Source: Nocardia camponoti | Lineage (GTDB): Bacteria > Actinomycetota > Actinomycetes > Mycobacteriales > Mycobacteriaceae | Direction: 5' to 3' | NCBI RefSeq assembly: GCF_014646135.1 | Contig: NZ_BMMW01000002.1 | Span: 558,001 to 622,000 of the forward strand | DNA length: 64,000 nt | Shown: positions 12,927 through 23,168 of the stretch, in pieces | Numbering within the stretch: the first letter of the stretch is position 1 | Layout: each line of letters opens with the position of its first letter | Notes under the pieces: generated by a model | Told to the model about the DNA's origin: nothing | What the model saw: the letters and a program-made list of their open reading frames with translations, nothing else | The model's database searches: none | Position numbers and translations under genes: made by a program

Positions 12927-13946
12927 ATGAAGCGTTCTGTACTAGACAGGGCCAGCATGCGTCGCGGCATGGTCGCGGTTTGCGCGGCCGCGATGACGGT
13001 CGCGGGCATCAGCAGCGTCGGTCTTGCCGATGCGGCACAGGCCCCCGCTGTCACCTCCGTCGTCAAGGACGGGCGCACCTGGCACCTGAAGGTGTACTCG
13101 GCGGCGATGGACAAGGAAATCACCATCGACGTCCAGCGCCCGGTCGATGAGTCGAAGCCAGCACCCAACCTTTACCTGCTCAGCGGTCTTGACGCGGGCG
13201 AGAGCTCGGCGAGCTGGCGTGGCCAGACCGACGTGATCCCGTTCCTCGCCGACAAGCAGGTCAATGTCATCGAGCCCATCGGTGGCCGTGGCAGCTACTA
13301 CGCCGACTGGATCAACACCGATCCCAAGCTCGGTGTGAACAAGTGGCAAACCTTCTTCACCCAGGAACTGCCCCCGCTGCTCGACCAGACCCTCGGGTCA
13401 ACCGGTCGCAACTCGCTCGCTGGCGTTTCGACGTCGGCCACGTCGGTGCTGCAGATGGCCGAAGCGAAGCCGGGCCTGTGGCAGTCGGTTGCCTCCTACA
13501 GCGGCTGCGCGCAGATCGCTGACCCGCTTGGTCGCGCCGCGATCAAGCTGTCGGTGGAGAACTGGGGTGGCGGCAACCTCGACAACATGTACGGCCCGCC
13601 GGACAGCCCGAACTGGGCGGCCAACGACGCGGTGATCAACGCGGAGAAGCTGCGCGGCACCGAGCTTTACGTCTCGACGGGTAGCGGCGTGCCGACCCCC
13701 GACGACTTCGAGTGGTACCAGCAGAACGCGCCCGGCCCGGTTGGCATGGTCAACACCACCGTCGGCGCGATCATCGAGGGCGCGACCAACGCGTGCACGA
13801 CCAATCTGCGCAACAAGCTGGATTCGCTCGGCATCCCGGCGCAGTACAACTTCAATGCTGTTGGTACGCACCGGTGGGAATACTGGGACACCGCTTTCCG
13901 CGAGTCGTGGCCGCTGCTGGCACGGGGTATGGGTGTGCCCGCGTAA
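12927..13946 (+). CDS. Secreted esterase/mycolyltransferase of the antigen 85 family
   Basis: The 339-residue protein has an N-terminal signal peptide: basic residues, a hydrophobic stretch at about 13-33 and a likely cleavage near AQA at 37-39. The alpha/beta-hydrolase nucleophile motif GVSTS puts the Ser at 168. GTHRWEYW near the C terminus supplies His315, and MYGPPDSPNW matches the WGP-SDP-W segment of Ag85 proteins. Family members move mycolic acids onto trehalose, arabinogalactan or protein hydroxyls at the cell envelope. A purine-rich AGAGGGAG lies 11-18 nt before the ATG. It sits between NRPS-A and NRPS-B and is followed by a hairpin. Inference: it could acylate the exported peptide, but it may equally be a general envelope enzyme that happens to lie here. 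Confidence 0.88.
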   Translation: MKRSVLDRASMRRGMVAVCAAAMTVAGISSVGLADAAQAPAVTSVVKDGRTWHLKVYSAAMDKEITIDVQRPVDESKPAPNLYLLSGLDAGESSASWRGQTDVIPFLADKQVNVIEPIGGRGSYYADWINTDPKLGVNKWQTFFTQELPPLLDQTLGSTGRNSLAGVSTSATSVLQMAEAKPGLWQSVASYSGCAQIADPLGRAAIKLSVENWGGGNLDNMYGPPDSPNWAANDAVINAEKLRGTELYVSTGSGVPTPDDFEWYQQNAPGPVGMVNTTVGAIIEGATNACTTNLRNKLDSLGIPAQYNFNAVGTHRWEYWDTAFRESWPLLARGMGVPA

Positions 13947-13974
13947 CCAGGTACAAATAGAGGTGTAAGTCGAC

Positions 13975-14011
13975 GAAGCGGGTCGGCACGGAAATCCGTG
14001 CCGCCCGCTTC
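13975..14011 (+). terminator. Terminator-like hairpin after the mycolyltransferase gene
   Basis: GAAGCGGG (13975-13982) and CGGCACGGA (13984-13992) pair with TCCGTGCCG (13995-14003) and CCCGCTTC (14004-14011). This is a 17-bp stem with one bulged T and a 2-nt loop. Only a weakly T-rich tail follows. It lies 28 bases past the upstream stop codon and ends 43 bases before the NRPS-B start, which suggests that NRPS-B has its own promoter or depends on read-through. Confidence 0.7.
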
Positions 14012-14054
14012 ACTCTTGGTTTGGGCTGCTTGCCTAAGGAGCGGGGAAGTACAC

Positions 14055-17000
14055 ATGTTGAGTGCGCGTCGTGAAGGTCGATCGGGTCGTCGCCGTGGGG
14101 GATCGACCACCCAACTGTTCACCGACCTCCTCACCGCAGCTGTCAAAACCTTCCCCGACAACATCGCCGTACGCTTCGAAAACCGCGAACTCACCTACCA
14201 ACAGCTTGATGATCAAGCCACTCAGCTAGCTCGCGAGCTGATCGGCCGTGGCATCGGCCCCGGCGACACTGTCGCTATCGCGATTACTCGCAGCATCGAA
14301 TCCGTCCTTGCGGTGTGGGCGGTCTCGCGAACCGGTGCGACATTCGTCCCCGTCGACCCGATGTACCCGGCCGACCGCATCGAGTTCATGCTCGCCGATT
14401 CTCAGGCGACGCTTGGTCTTACGACTAGTGCCCACCGTGGCGGTCTCGGAAATACCGCTACGTGGTTGGAACTCGACGAACCGTCTGTGCAAGCGCAGAT
14501 CGCCGCTCAGCCGACCCATGCGTTTTGGTACGGCGACCGTGTGCGCCCGCTCACCGCGAACCATCCCGCGTATTTGATTTACACCTCTGGGTCGACTGGC
14601 CGCCCGAAGGCAGTCGTGGTCACCCACGACGGTTTCGCCCGCGTCGCCGCCGCTGATTACGGGATTACGTCGGATTCGCGCGTCACGCACCTGAGTTCGC
14701 CGAGCTTCGATTTTTCCATTCTTGAGTTTCTCCACACCTTTCCCAAGGGTGCGACGCTAGTTATCGTGCCGCCCACCACCTTTGGTGGCGAAGAACTTGC
14801 CGCATTGGTGACCCGGGAACGTGTCACCCACCTGACGATCACCCCGGGTGCACTCGAATCCGTGCCGCTTGCTGATTACCCCGATCTGCGCACGGTTATT
14901 TGCGCTGGCGAAGCCCTGCCTGCGGGACTCGTGCAACGTTGGACCACCCCGGATCGCCCGGTTTTTAATGCTTACGGCCCGACCGAAACCACCGTCATCG
15001 TGACGACCGGACCAATGGCACTTGATACACCAATTACCTTGGGCCGCATCACCGATGGCTCGCACCCGTTGATCCTTGACCCGGGTTTGCGCATTGTCCC
15101 GATCGGCGTCGCTGGTGAGCTTTACATCGCGGGCAGCGGCTTGGCGCAGGGCTACCTTGGCCGTCCCGAACTTACCGCTGATCGGTTTATCGCTAACCCG
15201 TACGCGAGCGAGCTTGGCCGAACCGGCGCACGGATGTATCGCACGGGCGACCTCGTCCGCCGTACTCCCGACGGCGACCTCGAATACTTGGGTCGCACCG
15301 ACTTCCAGGTGAAGATTCGTGGTTTGCGTATCGAGCTTGGCGAGATCGACGCCGCGCTTACCAACCACCCCGACATCGCCTTCGCGGTGACACTCGGTAA
15401 GGAATTGCCGTCCGGCGCAACGGCTTTGGTTGCTTACGTGCTGCCGCACCCATCTGCCGTGGTTACCCCGGCTGAACTGGCCGACTTCCTCGGCACGTCG
15501 CTGCCCGCCTACATGGTGCCTTCGGCAATCACGGTGCTGGACGAACTACCGCTAACCCCTGTCGGCAAGCTGGACCGCGCCGCTCTGCCCGAACCCGTCT
15601 TCGCCACGCGCGAATTCCGCGCACCGTCAACGGAAACCGAGAAACTCGTCGCCGAGATTTTCGCCGCCGTTTTGCATCCGGACGACGACGATGCCGAACC
15701 CGTTGGCGCGGACGACAACTTCTTCGATCTTGGCGGCAACTCGTTGCTCGCGACCCAGGTTTCCGCTCGGCTCAGCGCCGCCGTTGGCACCCGCGTTCCA
15801 CTACACCTGCTCTTTGAAGCACCAAGCGTCGCTGACCTCGCCACAGCGCTCGCCGCCCACACCGGCGCGACCGACACCGAAGCCACGCTCCCGTTGGCCC
15901 CGATGCCGCGCCCCGACCGCATCCCGCTTTCCTACGCCCAGCAGCGCATGTGGTTCTTGAACCGCTTCAACCCCGACAGCGTTGTCAACAACATCCCGAT
16001 GGCTGTGCGCCTCACCGGCCCGCTCGATCTGACCGCTATGCGCGCCGCCGTCACTGACCTGATCGCCCGGCACGAAGTCTTGCGCACGATCTACCCAAGT
16101 CTCGACGGCGAGGGCAGTCAACTCATTCTCGATGTCGACGATCCCCGGGCAGTCCCCCGTTTCGCGGTTGACGACACCGACGCCGACCGCGTACGCGCCG
16201 ACGTCATCGAAACGCTGGCAACCCCGTTCGACGTAACGACCGCCCCGCCCCTCCGTATCCGGGTCCTGCGTCTTTCCGAGAACGAACACGTTCTTGTCTG
16301 CGTTGTCCACCACATCGCGGGTGACGGCTGGTCGATGCGACCACTCACCACGGACCTGATGACCGCGTACCTCGCGCGCGCCAACGGCACTGCCCCGGCC
16401 TGGGCCCCACTGCCGGTGCAATACGCCGACTTCAGCCTGTGGCAACGCGGCGTACTCGGCGCTGAGGACGACCCGACGAGCCCGATCGCCGCACAAGCCG
16501 ACTTCTGGCGAACCACCTTGGCAGAGTTGCCCGACGAGCTCACCCTCCCCTTTGACCTGCCCCGGCCGCACACCCCGACATTCGCCGGCGCGAAAACGGC
16601 CTTCACTATCAGCGCCGAACTCCGCGACCAACTCAACGACGTTGCCCGTGACCACAACGGTTCGCTGTTTATGGTTCTCCACGCCGCCCTCGCCGTCCTT
16701 CTCGCCGGGATGTCGGGCACCGACGACATCGCGATCGGGACGCCGGTTGCCGGACGTGGCGACGCCGCCCTAGACGACCTCATCGGCATGTTCGTCAACA
16801 CGGCGGTGCTGCGGACCCGAGTCGATCCCAACGCCACCCTCGGCGAACTGCTCGCGACCACCCGCGACAACGACATCCAGGCCTTCGCCCATACCGACAT
16901 CCCGTTCGAACGCCTCGTCGAACTGCTCGCACCCGAGCGCTCGACCCGCAGGAACCCGCTGTTCCAGGTCATGCTGTCGTTCCAGAACATGCCATCGGGC

Positions 17001-20000
17001 AGTCTCGAACTGCCCAGCTTGCGGGTCTCGGGCGTCGAATTCGACCAGGCCACCGAGAAGTTCGACCTTTCCCTCACCATCAGCGAATCGCAAGACCCCG
17101 CCGACACGGTCGGCCTCTACGCCCAGTTCTCTTACGCCACAGACCTTTTCAATGAAGAGACCGTCGCCGCGTTCGTTGACCGTTTTCAGGTTGTGCTCGA
17201 ATCGATCGTTGCGAACCAGCAACAGCGAATCCGCGAAATCGACCTGCTCTCCCCGGCGGAACGGGCCGACGTCCTCGAAACCTGGAACCGCACAACGCAT
17301 CCCGTTCCCGATGTCGTCGGCGTGCTTGACCTGATCCAGGCACAGGTACGCAGCCGCCCGGATGCTGTCGCGCTACTTGCCGACACTGGTTCGGGGACGG
17401 TTCAGCAACTCACCTACGCGGAGTTCTCCGCAGGGGTTAATCGCTTGGCGCGCAAGCTAATAGAGGGCGGCGTCGGCCCCGAAACCCGCGTTGCCATCGG
17501 CATTCGCCGCTCGGTTGACACCCTGGTCGCGGTGCATGCCGTGCTGGCCGCAGGCGGTGCCTACGTGCCGATTGATCTTGACCACCCCGTCGCCCGCATC
17601 GGTCATATTCTCGACACCGCACGCCCGGCGCACCTGTTGATGACCTCAGACGAGCCGCTGGAATTGCCGGTGACAGCGCGTCGAATCGACATCGACACCC
17701 TTGAGCTGTCACACCTGTCGAGCGAGCCGGTCACCGACGCCGAACGATTAGGGTCGCTGCGGTCCGAAAACACCGCCTACGTCATCTTTACCTCCGGTTC
17801 GACCGGTCGACCGAAGGGCGTCGCGGTCAGTCACAGCGCACTCCTGAACCAGCTGAGCTGGCTCGTTGACGAGGTGAATCTGGACGCGTCCGACATCGTG
17901 CTGCACAAGACGCCGGTTACCTTCGACCCCTCGGTCCGAGAGTTGTTCGCGCCCTTGATGGTTGGCGCGCGCACGGTCATCGCCACCCACGACGGGCACC
18001 GCGACCCGCAGTACCTGTCAGCGGCCATCGAACGGTTCGGCGTCACTGTCACCGCGTTCGTGCCCTCCCTGCTCGCGGTGTTCGTCACCGCGGCCACCGC
18101 GCGAGCGTGCAGGTCCCTTCGAGTGATCTTCGTTGGCGGAGAAGCGCTTCCGCCGACGCTGGTCGACGCCGTTGGGCGGGTTTCCGACGCCGCGGTGGTC
18201 AACTCCTACGGGCCGACGGAGTTCACGATCACCGCGACCCTTGCGCGCGCGGCGCGGACGGCGGGCGATTCGGTGCCCATCGGTCGCCCGGTGTGGAACG
18301 CCCGCGCCTACGTTCTCGACGCCGCGTTGCGGCCAGCGCCGGTGGGCGTGCGCGGTGAGCTGTACCTCGCGGGAGCGCAGTTGGCGCGTGGTTACCACGC
18401 ACGCCCCGACTTGACCGCTGACCGTTTCGTCGCCGACCCCTTCGGGCCGCCGCACGCACGGATGTATCGCACCGGCGACCTCGTCCGTTGGTCGACTGCG
18501 GGCGAGCTGGAGTTCCTGGGCCGCACCGACTTTCAGGTGAAGTTGCGTGGTCAACGCATCGAGCTCGGTGAGATCGAAACGGCACTGATCGACCACCCTG
18601 CCGTTTGGCGCGCGACCGTACAGATCGTCGAGGCCGCGGCAACTCAGCATCTGGTCGCCTACGTGATTCCCACGCCCGGATCGTCCATCGATCCTGCGGA
18701 ATTGACCCGGCACGCCGCCCAACGTTTGCCGTCCTACATGGTGCCGACCGCCGTTGTTGCACTCGACGAGTTCCCGCTCAACCCTTCGGGCAAGCTGGAC
18801 CGCCGGGCGCTGCCGCAACCGGTGTTCAAGACCCGCGAGTTCCGTGCGCCGGTAACCCCGACCGAGGTGCTGGTAGCGGCGACGTTTGCTGAGCTGCTCG
18901 GTGCCGACCGAGTTGGCCTTGACGACGATTTCTTCGCCATCGGCGGCAACTCGCTGCTCGCAGCCCGCGCGGCAGCGCGTATCGGTGCGGCAATCGACGC
19001 GAGCATCCCGGTGCGCGAATTCTTCGAAGCACCCACCGTCGCCGAACTCGCTGAGCGACTTGCCAACCGCGGTGGAACGGCGAATCGTCCCAAGCTCGTT
19101 GCCGGACCGCGACCTGAACTCGTGCCGTTGTCGCAAGCGCAACAGCGGATGTGGACGCTCAACCAGCTCAACCCCGAATCGCCCGCGTACAACATCCCGC
19201 TCGCGCTACGCCTGACCGGCAACCTTGACGTAAACGCGTTGCGCGAGGCCGTGGTTGACGTGCTTGAGCGCCACGAATCACTGCGGACGAGTTACCCCAC
19301 CGACGCCACCGGCCTGCCGTACCAACAGCTCCATTCGGCAGCCGACGCGCTACCTGGTGGGCTGGTTGTGCGGTCGTCCGTTGATCCGCTCGCCGAAGCC
19401 GTCGCGCTCATGTCCACCGGATTTGATGTGACGCAACAGGTTCCGGTGCGCGCTGCACTGTTCACCGGTGCGGCAAACGGTGAGTATCTCGTCGTGCTTG
19501 TCATTCACCACATCACCGGCGACGGCGCGTCAGTCGCTCCGCTGGCTCGCGATCTGATGACCGCCTACTACGCGCGTTCCACCGGCGAAGCACCCGCGTG
19601 GGCACCCCTTTCGGTGCAATATGCCGACTACGCACTGTGGCAGCAAGCCGTGCTCGGCGACGAAGCCGACGAAACTTCCCTCGTGGCAAAGCAATTGGCG
19701 TTCTGGCGGGGCACCCTTGCGGGGCTTTCCGCCCAACCCGGCCTGCCGCAGGATCGCCCGTATCCCGCGATGCCATCGGCACGCGGGGCAACGACCTCGC
19801 TCAGCCTGTCGGCTGATGTTCACCAGTCGCTCGACCAGCTCGCCCGCGACCACAACGCGTCGCTGTTCCAGGTCGTCCATGCCGCGCTCGCGGTGCTGGT
19901 TGGTCGACTCAGCGGCCGAACCGATGTCGCGATTGGCACCCCGGTCGCGGGCCGTGGCGAACGCGCGCTCGACGACCTCGTCGGCATGTTCGTCAATACG

Positions 20001-22110
20001 CTTACTCTGCGCACTGAGGTGCCGGGATCGGCTAGCTTCGCTGAGCTGCTTAAGCAGGTCAGCGAAGCCGACTTGGCCGCACTGGAGAACGCCGACGTCC
20101 CCTTTGAGCGGGTCGTCGATGAGGTAGCGCCCAACCGAGTTCGCGAACAGAACCCGCTTTTCCAGGTCCTGCTCGCCTTCGAAAACATCGAAGCCGCCTC
20201 GTTCGAATTGCCCGGCCTGACCATCGTGGGCGTCGATGGCGGTGCAACGAGCGCGAAGTTCGATCTGAGTGTCGGGGTTAGCCCGATCGTGAACGCCGAC
20301 CGCACGCTCGGTGAGATCACCATCGGATTCAATTACGCCACCGACATTTTCGACGCATCGACCGTCGAAACGCTGGCCGAGCAATTCAGTCGAGTCTTGA
20401 CCGCGGTGGCCGCTGACCCGACCGCCGTCGTTGGCGATATCGACCTGGTCGATGCCGACGCGCGGGCCGAACTGTTGCGGGTCGGCACCGGCTCGGCTCT
20501 TGAGATCGAATCGGGCGCCACGCTGGTTTCACTGTTCGAAGCTCAGGCTCAGCAGACCCCGACAGCCGTCGCGGTGACCTTCGACGGCATCTCGCTGCCC
20601 TACGGCGCGTTCGCCGCGCGGGTGAATCGTCTTGCGCGGCACCTGATTTCGATCGGGGTGCGACCGGAGAGTCGGGTAGCGCTCGGGATGCGTCGCTCGC
20701 TCGACCTGCTCATCGGCATCTACGCGATCAACGCGGCAGGCGCGGCGTACGTGCCGCTCGACCCCGATCACCCGGCCGACCGCATCGCGCATGTGCTCGA
20801 CACCGCCAACCCGGTTTGCGTGCTGACCACCTCGGTTGACGCGACTGCCGTAGCCGACCACAGGTTCCCGCTTATCGACGTGAATTCCCTTGAGCTTTCG
20901 AGGTATTCGGCCGCGCCGGTCACCGACGCCGATCGACTGGCACCGTTGCGCCCAGACAACACCGCCTACGTCATCTTCACCTCGGGCTCAACCGGTCGAC
21001 CGAAGGGCGTCGCGGTTTCGCACGCCTCAGCGGTCAACCAAATCCGCTGGATCACAAGCGAATACAGCATCAATGCTCACGATGTTGTCCTGTTCAAGAC
21101 CCCGGCGACCTTCGACGTCTCAGTGTGGGAGCTGTTCAGCGCACTCAGCACCGGCGCTCGTCTGGTCATCGCCGATGCCGACGGTCACCGCGACCCACGC
21201 TATTTGGCCGACATCATCGCCGCCGAGCAGGTCACGATCACGTCGTTCGTTCCGTCAATGCTGTCGGCCTTCGCCGCCGACGTCGACGCGTCCGTGCTCA
21301 CGTCGCTGCGCGCGTTGTTGATTGCGGGCGAAGCGCTGACCGCGCCGACGGTCACCGCGATCCGTCGCACCTCCGGTGCCGAACTGCACAACCTCTACGG
21401 CCCAACCGAAGCAACGGTCCATGCCACAAGCGCGCCCGTCGCAGCATCGGTGAGCGGTGCGGTCCCGATCGGCCGCCCGGTGTTCAACACCCAAACCTTC
21501 GTCCTCGACTCCCGACTGCGCCCAGTTCCATCGGGCGTCGTTGGCGAGCTTTACCTCGCTGGCACCCAGCTCGCGCGCGGGTACCTCGACCGCCCCGACC
21601 TGACCGCCGACCGGTTCCTCGCCAACCCGTTCGCCCCCGGCGAGCGGATGTATCGCACCGGCGACCTCGTGCGCTGGACCCGCGCGGGCGAACTCGAATA
21701 CCTCGGCCGTTCCGACTTCCAGGTCAAGGTCCGTGGTCTTCGGATCGAACTCGGCGAGATTGAAGCCGCACTGACCGAGCACGACGGCGTCGCCCAAGCG
21801 GTCGTCGTTGTCCGCGACGACCTTGGCGACCAGATCGTCGCGTATCTGGTGCCCGCAACGGATGAGCTGTCGGTCGACGATGTGCGCGCGAACGCGGCAC
21901 GGCTACTGCCCAACTACATGGTCCCGGCAGCTTTCGTCGTCCTCGACGCGATCCCGGTCAATGCCAACGGCAAACTCGACCGCGCCGCCCTGCCCGAGCC
22001 CGCAGGCGTCACTCGCGAATACCGCGCTCCCGTCACCGAAACCGAGCAGACCATCGCGAGCGTGTTCGCCGACCTGCTTGACGTTGAGCGCGTCGGTCGC
22101 GACGATTCCC
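14055..22110 (+). repeat. NRPS-B copy of a large tandem duplication (partner 23169-31150)
   Basis: NRPS-B and NRPS-C are near-parallel at the protein level across A1-T1-C1 (14055-17270 and 23169-26360). They align closely again from the end of A2 through T2-C2-A3-T3 (18530-22110 and 27570-31150). The two diverge strongly in the core of A2 and completely after T3. The pattern fits a whole-gene duplication followed by exchange of one specificity core and one release domain. Confidence 0.75.
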
Positions 22111-23078
22111 TGTTCGACCTGGGCGGCAACTCCCTCATTGCGGCCCGCGCGGCAGCGCGCCTGAGCGACGCGTTCGGCGAGAAGGTGCCGATGGTGTTGC
22201 TGTTCACCGCATCGACGCCGGGCGAGCTCGCGGCTGAGTTGGATAACCGACGGACTGGCCAGTCCGAACTGTCATCACCGTTCGACGTCCTGCTGCCGCT
22301 GCGTACCTCAGGTTCGGCAGAACCACTCTTCTGCGTCCACCCCTTCGGCGGCATCGCATGGTCGTTCGCCGGGCTTGCCGCCCACGTCGACGACCGGCCG
22401 ATCTACGGGTTGCAGTCACCCGCCCTCGCGGGCGATGACATCGCGTTGCCGACTTCGGTCGAAGACTGGGCGCGCATCTACGTGAAGGCCATTCGGTCGG
22501 TCCAGCCGAGCGGTCCCTACCACCTGATTGGCTGGTCCCTCGGTGGCGTACTCGCCCATGCGATGGCCGTACAGCTCCAGCGTGAGGGCGAACAGGTTGC
22601 CCTCTTGTCGATGATGGATAGCTACCTCGAAACGGCGATGGCACGCGCAACCGAGCCGTCGGGCGATGCGGCTATCCCGCTCAACGAGCTGCTTGGTGGC
22701 CTCCTCGGCGATCGCGCCGACGAGGTACAACTCGATGATCAGTCGGATATTTCGACGATCGCCGCGCAGCTAGCGAACCTGCCGGAACCGTTTGGTTCAC
22801 TCGGTGCCGAGCGGATCGGGCGATTCATGCAGGCCAATATCGAGATGAACGCGTTGACTTCCAGCTACTCACCAGCTACCCCGTATGATGGCGACGTGGT
22901 CTACTTCAGCGCTACCCAAGCCGATGGAGCAACCACTCTTGGCGTTCACACGTGGGAAAACGTGGTGACTGGTACGGTTCACGATTATCCGGTTCCGGCT
23001 AGTCACTGGCGCATGTCCGATGGCGCCGCGCTGGCAGTGATCGCTGCCGAACTGAAGAAGCACATGTCTATGCCCTGA
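14055..23078 (+). CDS. NRPS-B, three-module synthetase with terminal thioesterase
   Basis: The 3007-residue enzyme begins directly with an A domain, so it should initiate with a free amino acid. Approximate residues: A1 20-520; T1 545-610; C1 620-1070; A2 1085-1590; T2 1615-1680; C2 1690-2140; A3 2155-2650; T3 2675-2740; thioesterase 2745-3007. C motifs are HHIAGDG and HHITGDG. The TE nucleophile is Ser2828 in GWSLGG. Pocket codes are DFLTIAAVIK, DPRAFGSITK and DVWSLALVHK; none matches a standard code I can name. I chose the ATG at 14055 because the start MLSARREGR parallels NRPS-C (MPNARREGR), a GGAG lies upstream, and the terminator hairpin covers the earlier in-frame codon at 13998. Expected product: a released linear or cyclic tripeptide. 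Confidence 0.95.
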   Translation: MLSARREGRSGRRRGGSTTQLFTDLLTAAVKTFPDNIAVRFENRELTYQQLDDQATQLARELIGRGIGPGDTVAIAITRSIESVLAVWAVSRTGATFVPVDPMYPADRIEFMLADSQATLGLTTSAHRGGLGNTATWLELDEPSVQAQIAAQPTHAFWYGDRVRPLTANHPAYLIYTSGSTGRPKAVVVTHDGFARVAAADYGITSDSRVTHLSSPSFDFSILEFLHTFPKGATLVIVPPTTFGGEELAALVTRERVTHLTITPGALESVPLADYPDLRTVICAGEALPAGLVQRWTTPDRPVFNAYGPTETTVIVTTGPMALDTPITLGRITDGSHPLILDPGLRIVPIGVAGELYIAGSGLAQGYLGRPELTADRFIANPYASELGRTGARMYRTGDLVRRTPDGDLEYLGRTDFQVKIRGLRIELGEIDAALTNHPDIAFAVTLGKELPSGATALVAYVLPHPSAVVTPAELADFLGTSLPAYMVPSAITVLDELPLTPVGKLDRAALPEPVFATREFRAPSTETEKLVAEIFAAVLHPDDDDAEPVGADDNFFDLGGNSLLATQVSARLSAAVGTRVPLHLLFEAPSVADLATALAAHTGATDTEATLPLAPMPRPDRIPLSYAQQRMWFLNRFNPDSVVNNIPMAVRLTGPLDLTAMRAAVTDLIARHEVLRTIYPSLDGEGSQLILDVDDPRAVPRFAVDDTDADRVRADVIETLATPFDVTTAPPLRIRVLRLSENEHVLVCVVHHIAGDGWSMRPLTTDLMTAYLARANGTAPAWAPLPVQYADFSLWQRGVLGAEDDPTSPIAAQADFWRTTLAELPDELTLPFDLPRPHTPTFAGAKTAFTISAELRDQLNDVARDHNGSLFMVLHAALAVLLAGMSGTDDIAIGTPVAGRGDAALDDLIGMFVNTAVLRTRVDPNATLGELLATTRDNDIQAFAHTDIPFERLVELLAPERSTRRNPLFQVMLSFQNMPSGSLELPSLRVSGVEFDQATEKFDLSLTISESQDPADTVGLYAQFSYATDLFNEETVAAFVDRFQVVLESIVANQQQRIREIDLLSPAERADVLETWNRTTHPVPDVVGVLDLIQAQVRSRPDAVALLADTGSGTVQQLTYAEFSAGVNRLARKLIEGGVGPETRVAIGIRRSVDTLVAVHAVLAAGGAYVPIDLDHPVARIGHILDTARPAHLLMTSDEPLELPVTARRIDIDTLELSHLSSEPVTDAERLGSLRSENTAYVIFTSGSTGRPKGVAVSHSALLNQLSWLVDEVNLDASDIVLHKTPVTFDPSVRELFAPLMVGARTVIATHDGHRDPQYLSAAIERFGVTVTAFVPSLLAVFVTAATARACRSLRVIFVGGEALPPTLVDAVGRVSDAAVVNSYGPTEFTITATLARAARTAGDSVPIGRPVWNARAYVLDAALRPAPVGVRGELYLAGAQLARGYHARPDLTADRFVADPFGPPHARMYRTGDLVRWSTAGELEFLGRTDFQVKLRGQRIELGEIETALIDHPAVWRATVQIVEAAATQHLVAYVIPTPGSSIDPAELTRHAAQRLPSYMVPTAVVALDEFPLNPSGKLDRRALPQPVFKTREFRAPVTPTEVLVAATFAELLGADRVGLDDDFFAIGGNSLLAARAAARIGAAIDASIPVREFFEAPTVAELAERLANRGGTANRPKLVAGPRPELVPLSQAQQRMWTLNQLNPESPAYNIPLALRLTGNLDVNALREAVVDVLERHESLRTSYPTDATGLPYQQLHSAADALPGGLVVRSSVDPLAEAVALMSTGFDVTQQVPVRAALFTGAANGEYLVVLVIHHITGDGASVAPLARDLMTAYYARSTGEAPAWAPLSVQYADYALWQQAVLGDEADETSLVAKQLAFWRGTLAGLSAQPGLPQDRPYPAMPSARGATTSLSLSADVHQSLDQLARDHNASLFQVVHAALAVLVGRLSGRTDVAIGTPVAGRGERALDDLVGMFVNTLTLRTEVPGSASFAELLKQVSEADLAALENADVPFERVVDEVAPNRVREQNPLFQVLLAFENIEAASFELPGLTIVGVDGGATSAKFDLSVGVSPIVNADRTLGEITIGFNYATDIFDASTVETLAEQFSRVLTAVAADPTAVVGDIDLVDADARAELLRVGTGSALEIESGATLVSLFEAQAQQTPTAVAVTFDGISLPYGAFAARVNRLARHLISIGVRPESRVALGMRRSLDLLIGIYAINAAGAAYVPLDPDHPADRIAHVLDTANPVCVLTTSVDATAVADHRFPLIDVNSLELSRYSAAPVTDADRLAPLRPDNTAYVIFTSGSTGRPKGVAVSHASAVNQIRWITSEYSINAHDVVLFKTPATFDVSVWELFSALSTGARLVIADADGHRDPRYLADIIAAEQVTITSFVPSMLSAFAADVDASVLTSLRALLIAGEALTAPTVTAIRRTSGAELHNLYGPTEATVHATSAPVAASVSGAVPIGRPVFNTQTFVLDSRLRPVPSGVVGELYLAGTQLARGYLDRPDLTADRFLANPFAPGERMYRTGDLVRWTRAGELEYLGRSDFQVKVRGLRIELGEIEAALTEHDGVAQAVVVVRDDLGDQIVAYLVPATDELSVDDVRANAARLLPNYMVPAAFVVLDAIPVNANGKLDRAALPEPAGVTREYRAPVTETEQTIASVFADLLDVERVGRDDSLFDLGGNSLIAARAAARLSDAFGEKVPMVLLFTASTPGELAAELDNRRTGQSELSSPFDVLLPLRTSGSAEPLFCVHPFGGIAWSFAGLAAHVDDRPIYGLQSPALAGDDIALPTSVEDWARIYVKAIRSVQPSGPYHLIGWSLGGVLAHAMAVQLQREGEQVALLSMMDSYLETAMARATEPSGDAAIPLNELLGGLLGDRADEVQLDDQSDISTIAAQLANLPEPFGSLGAERIGRFMQANIEMNALTSSYSPATPYDGDVVYFSATQADGATTLGVHTWENVVTGTVHDYPVPASHWRMSDGAALAVIAAELKKHMSMP

Positions 23079-23168
23079 CCTGTGTGGAGGGCGGATTCCT
23101 CCATTAACGCCTGTCAAGGGTGGACGCCGCCATCCCGCTCCCACAGTCTGGGGAGTGAGGAACTGCAA

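Noticed and set aside
13998..14054. A start of NRPS-B 19 codons upstream at 13998
   Set aside because: That codon lies within the terminator stem, and the extra residues have no match in the paralogue NRPS-C.
23079..23168. A terminator or promoter between NRPS-B and NRPS-C
   Set aside because: Only a weak 5-bp GGAGG/CCTCC pairing and imperfect arms are present; nothing strong enough to annotate.
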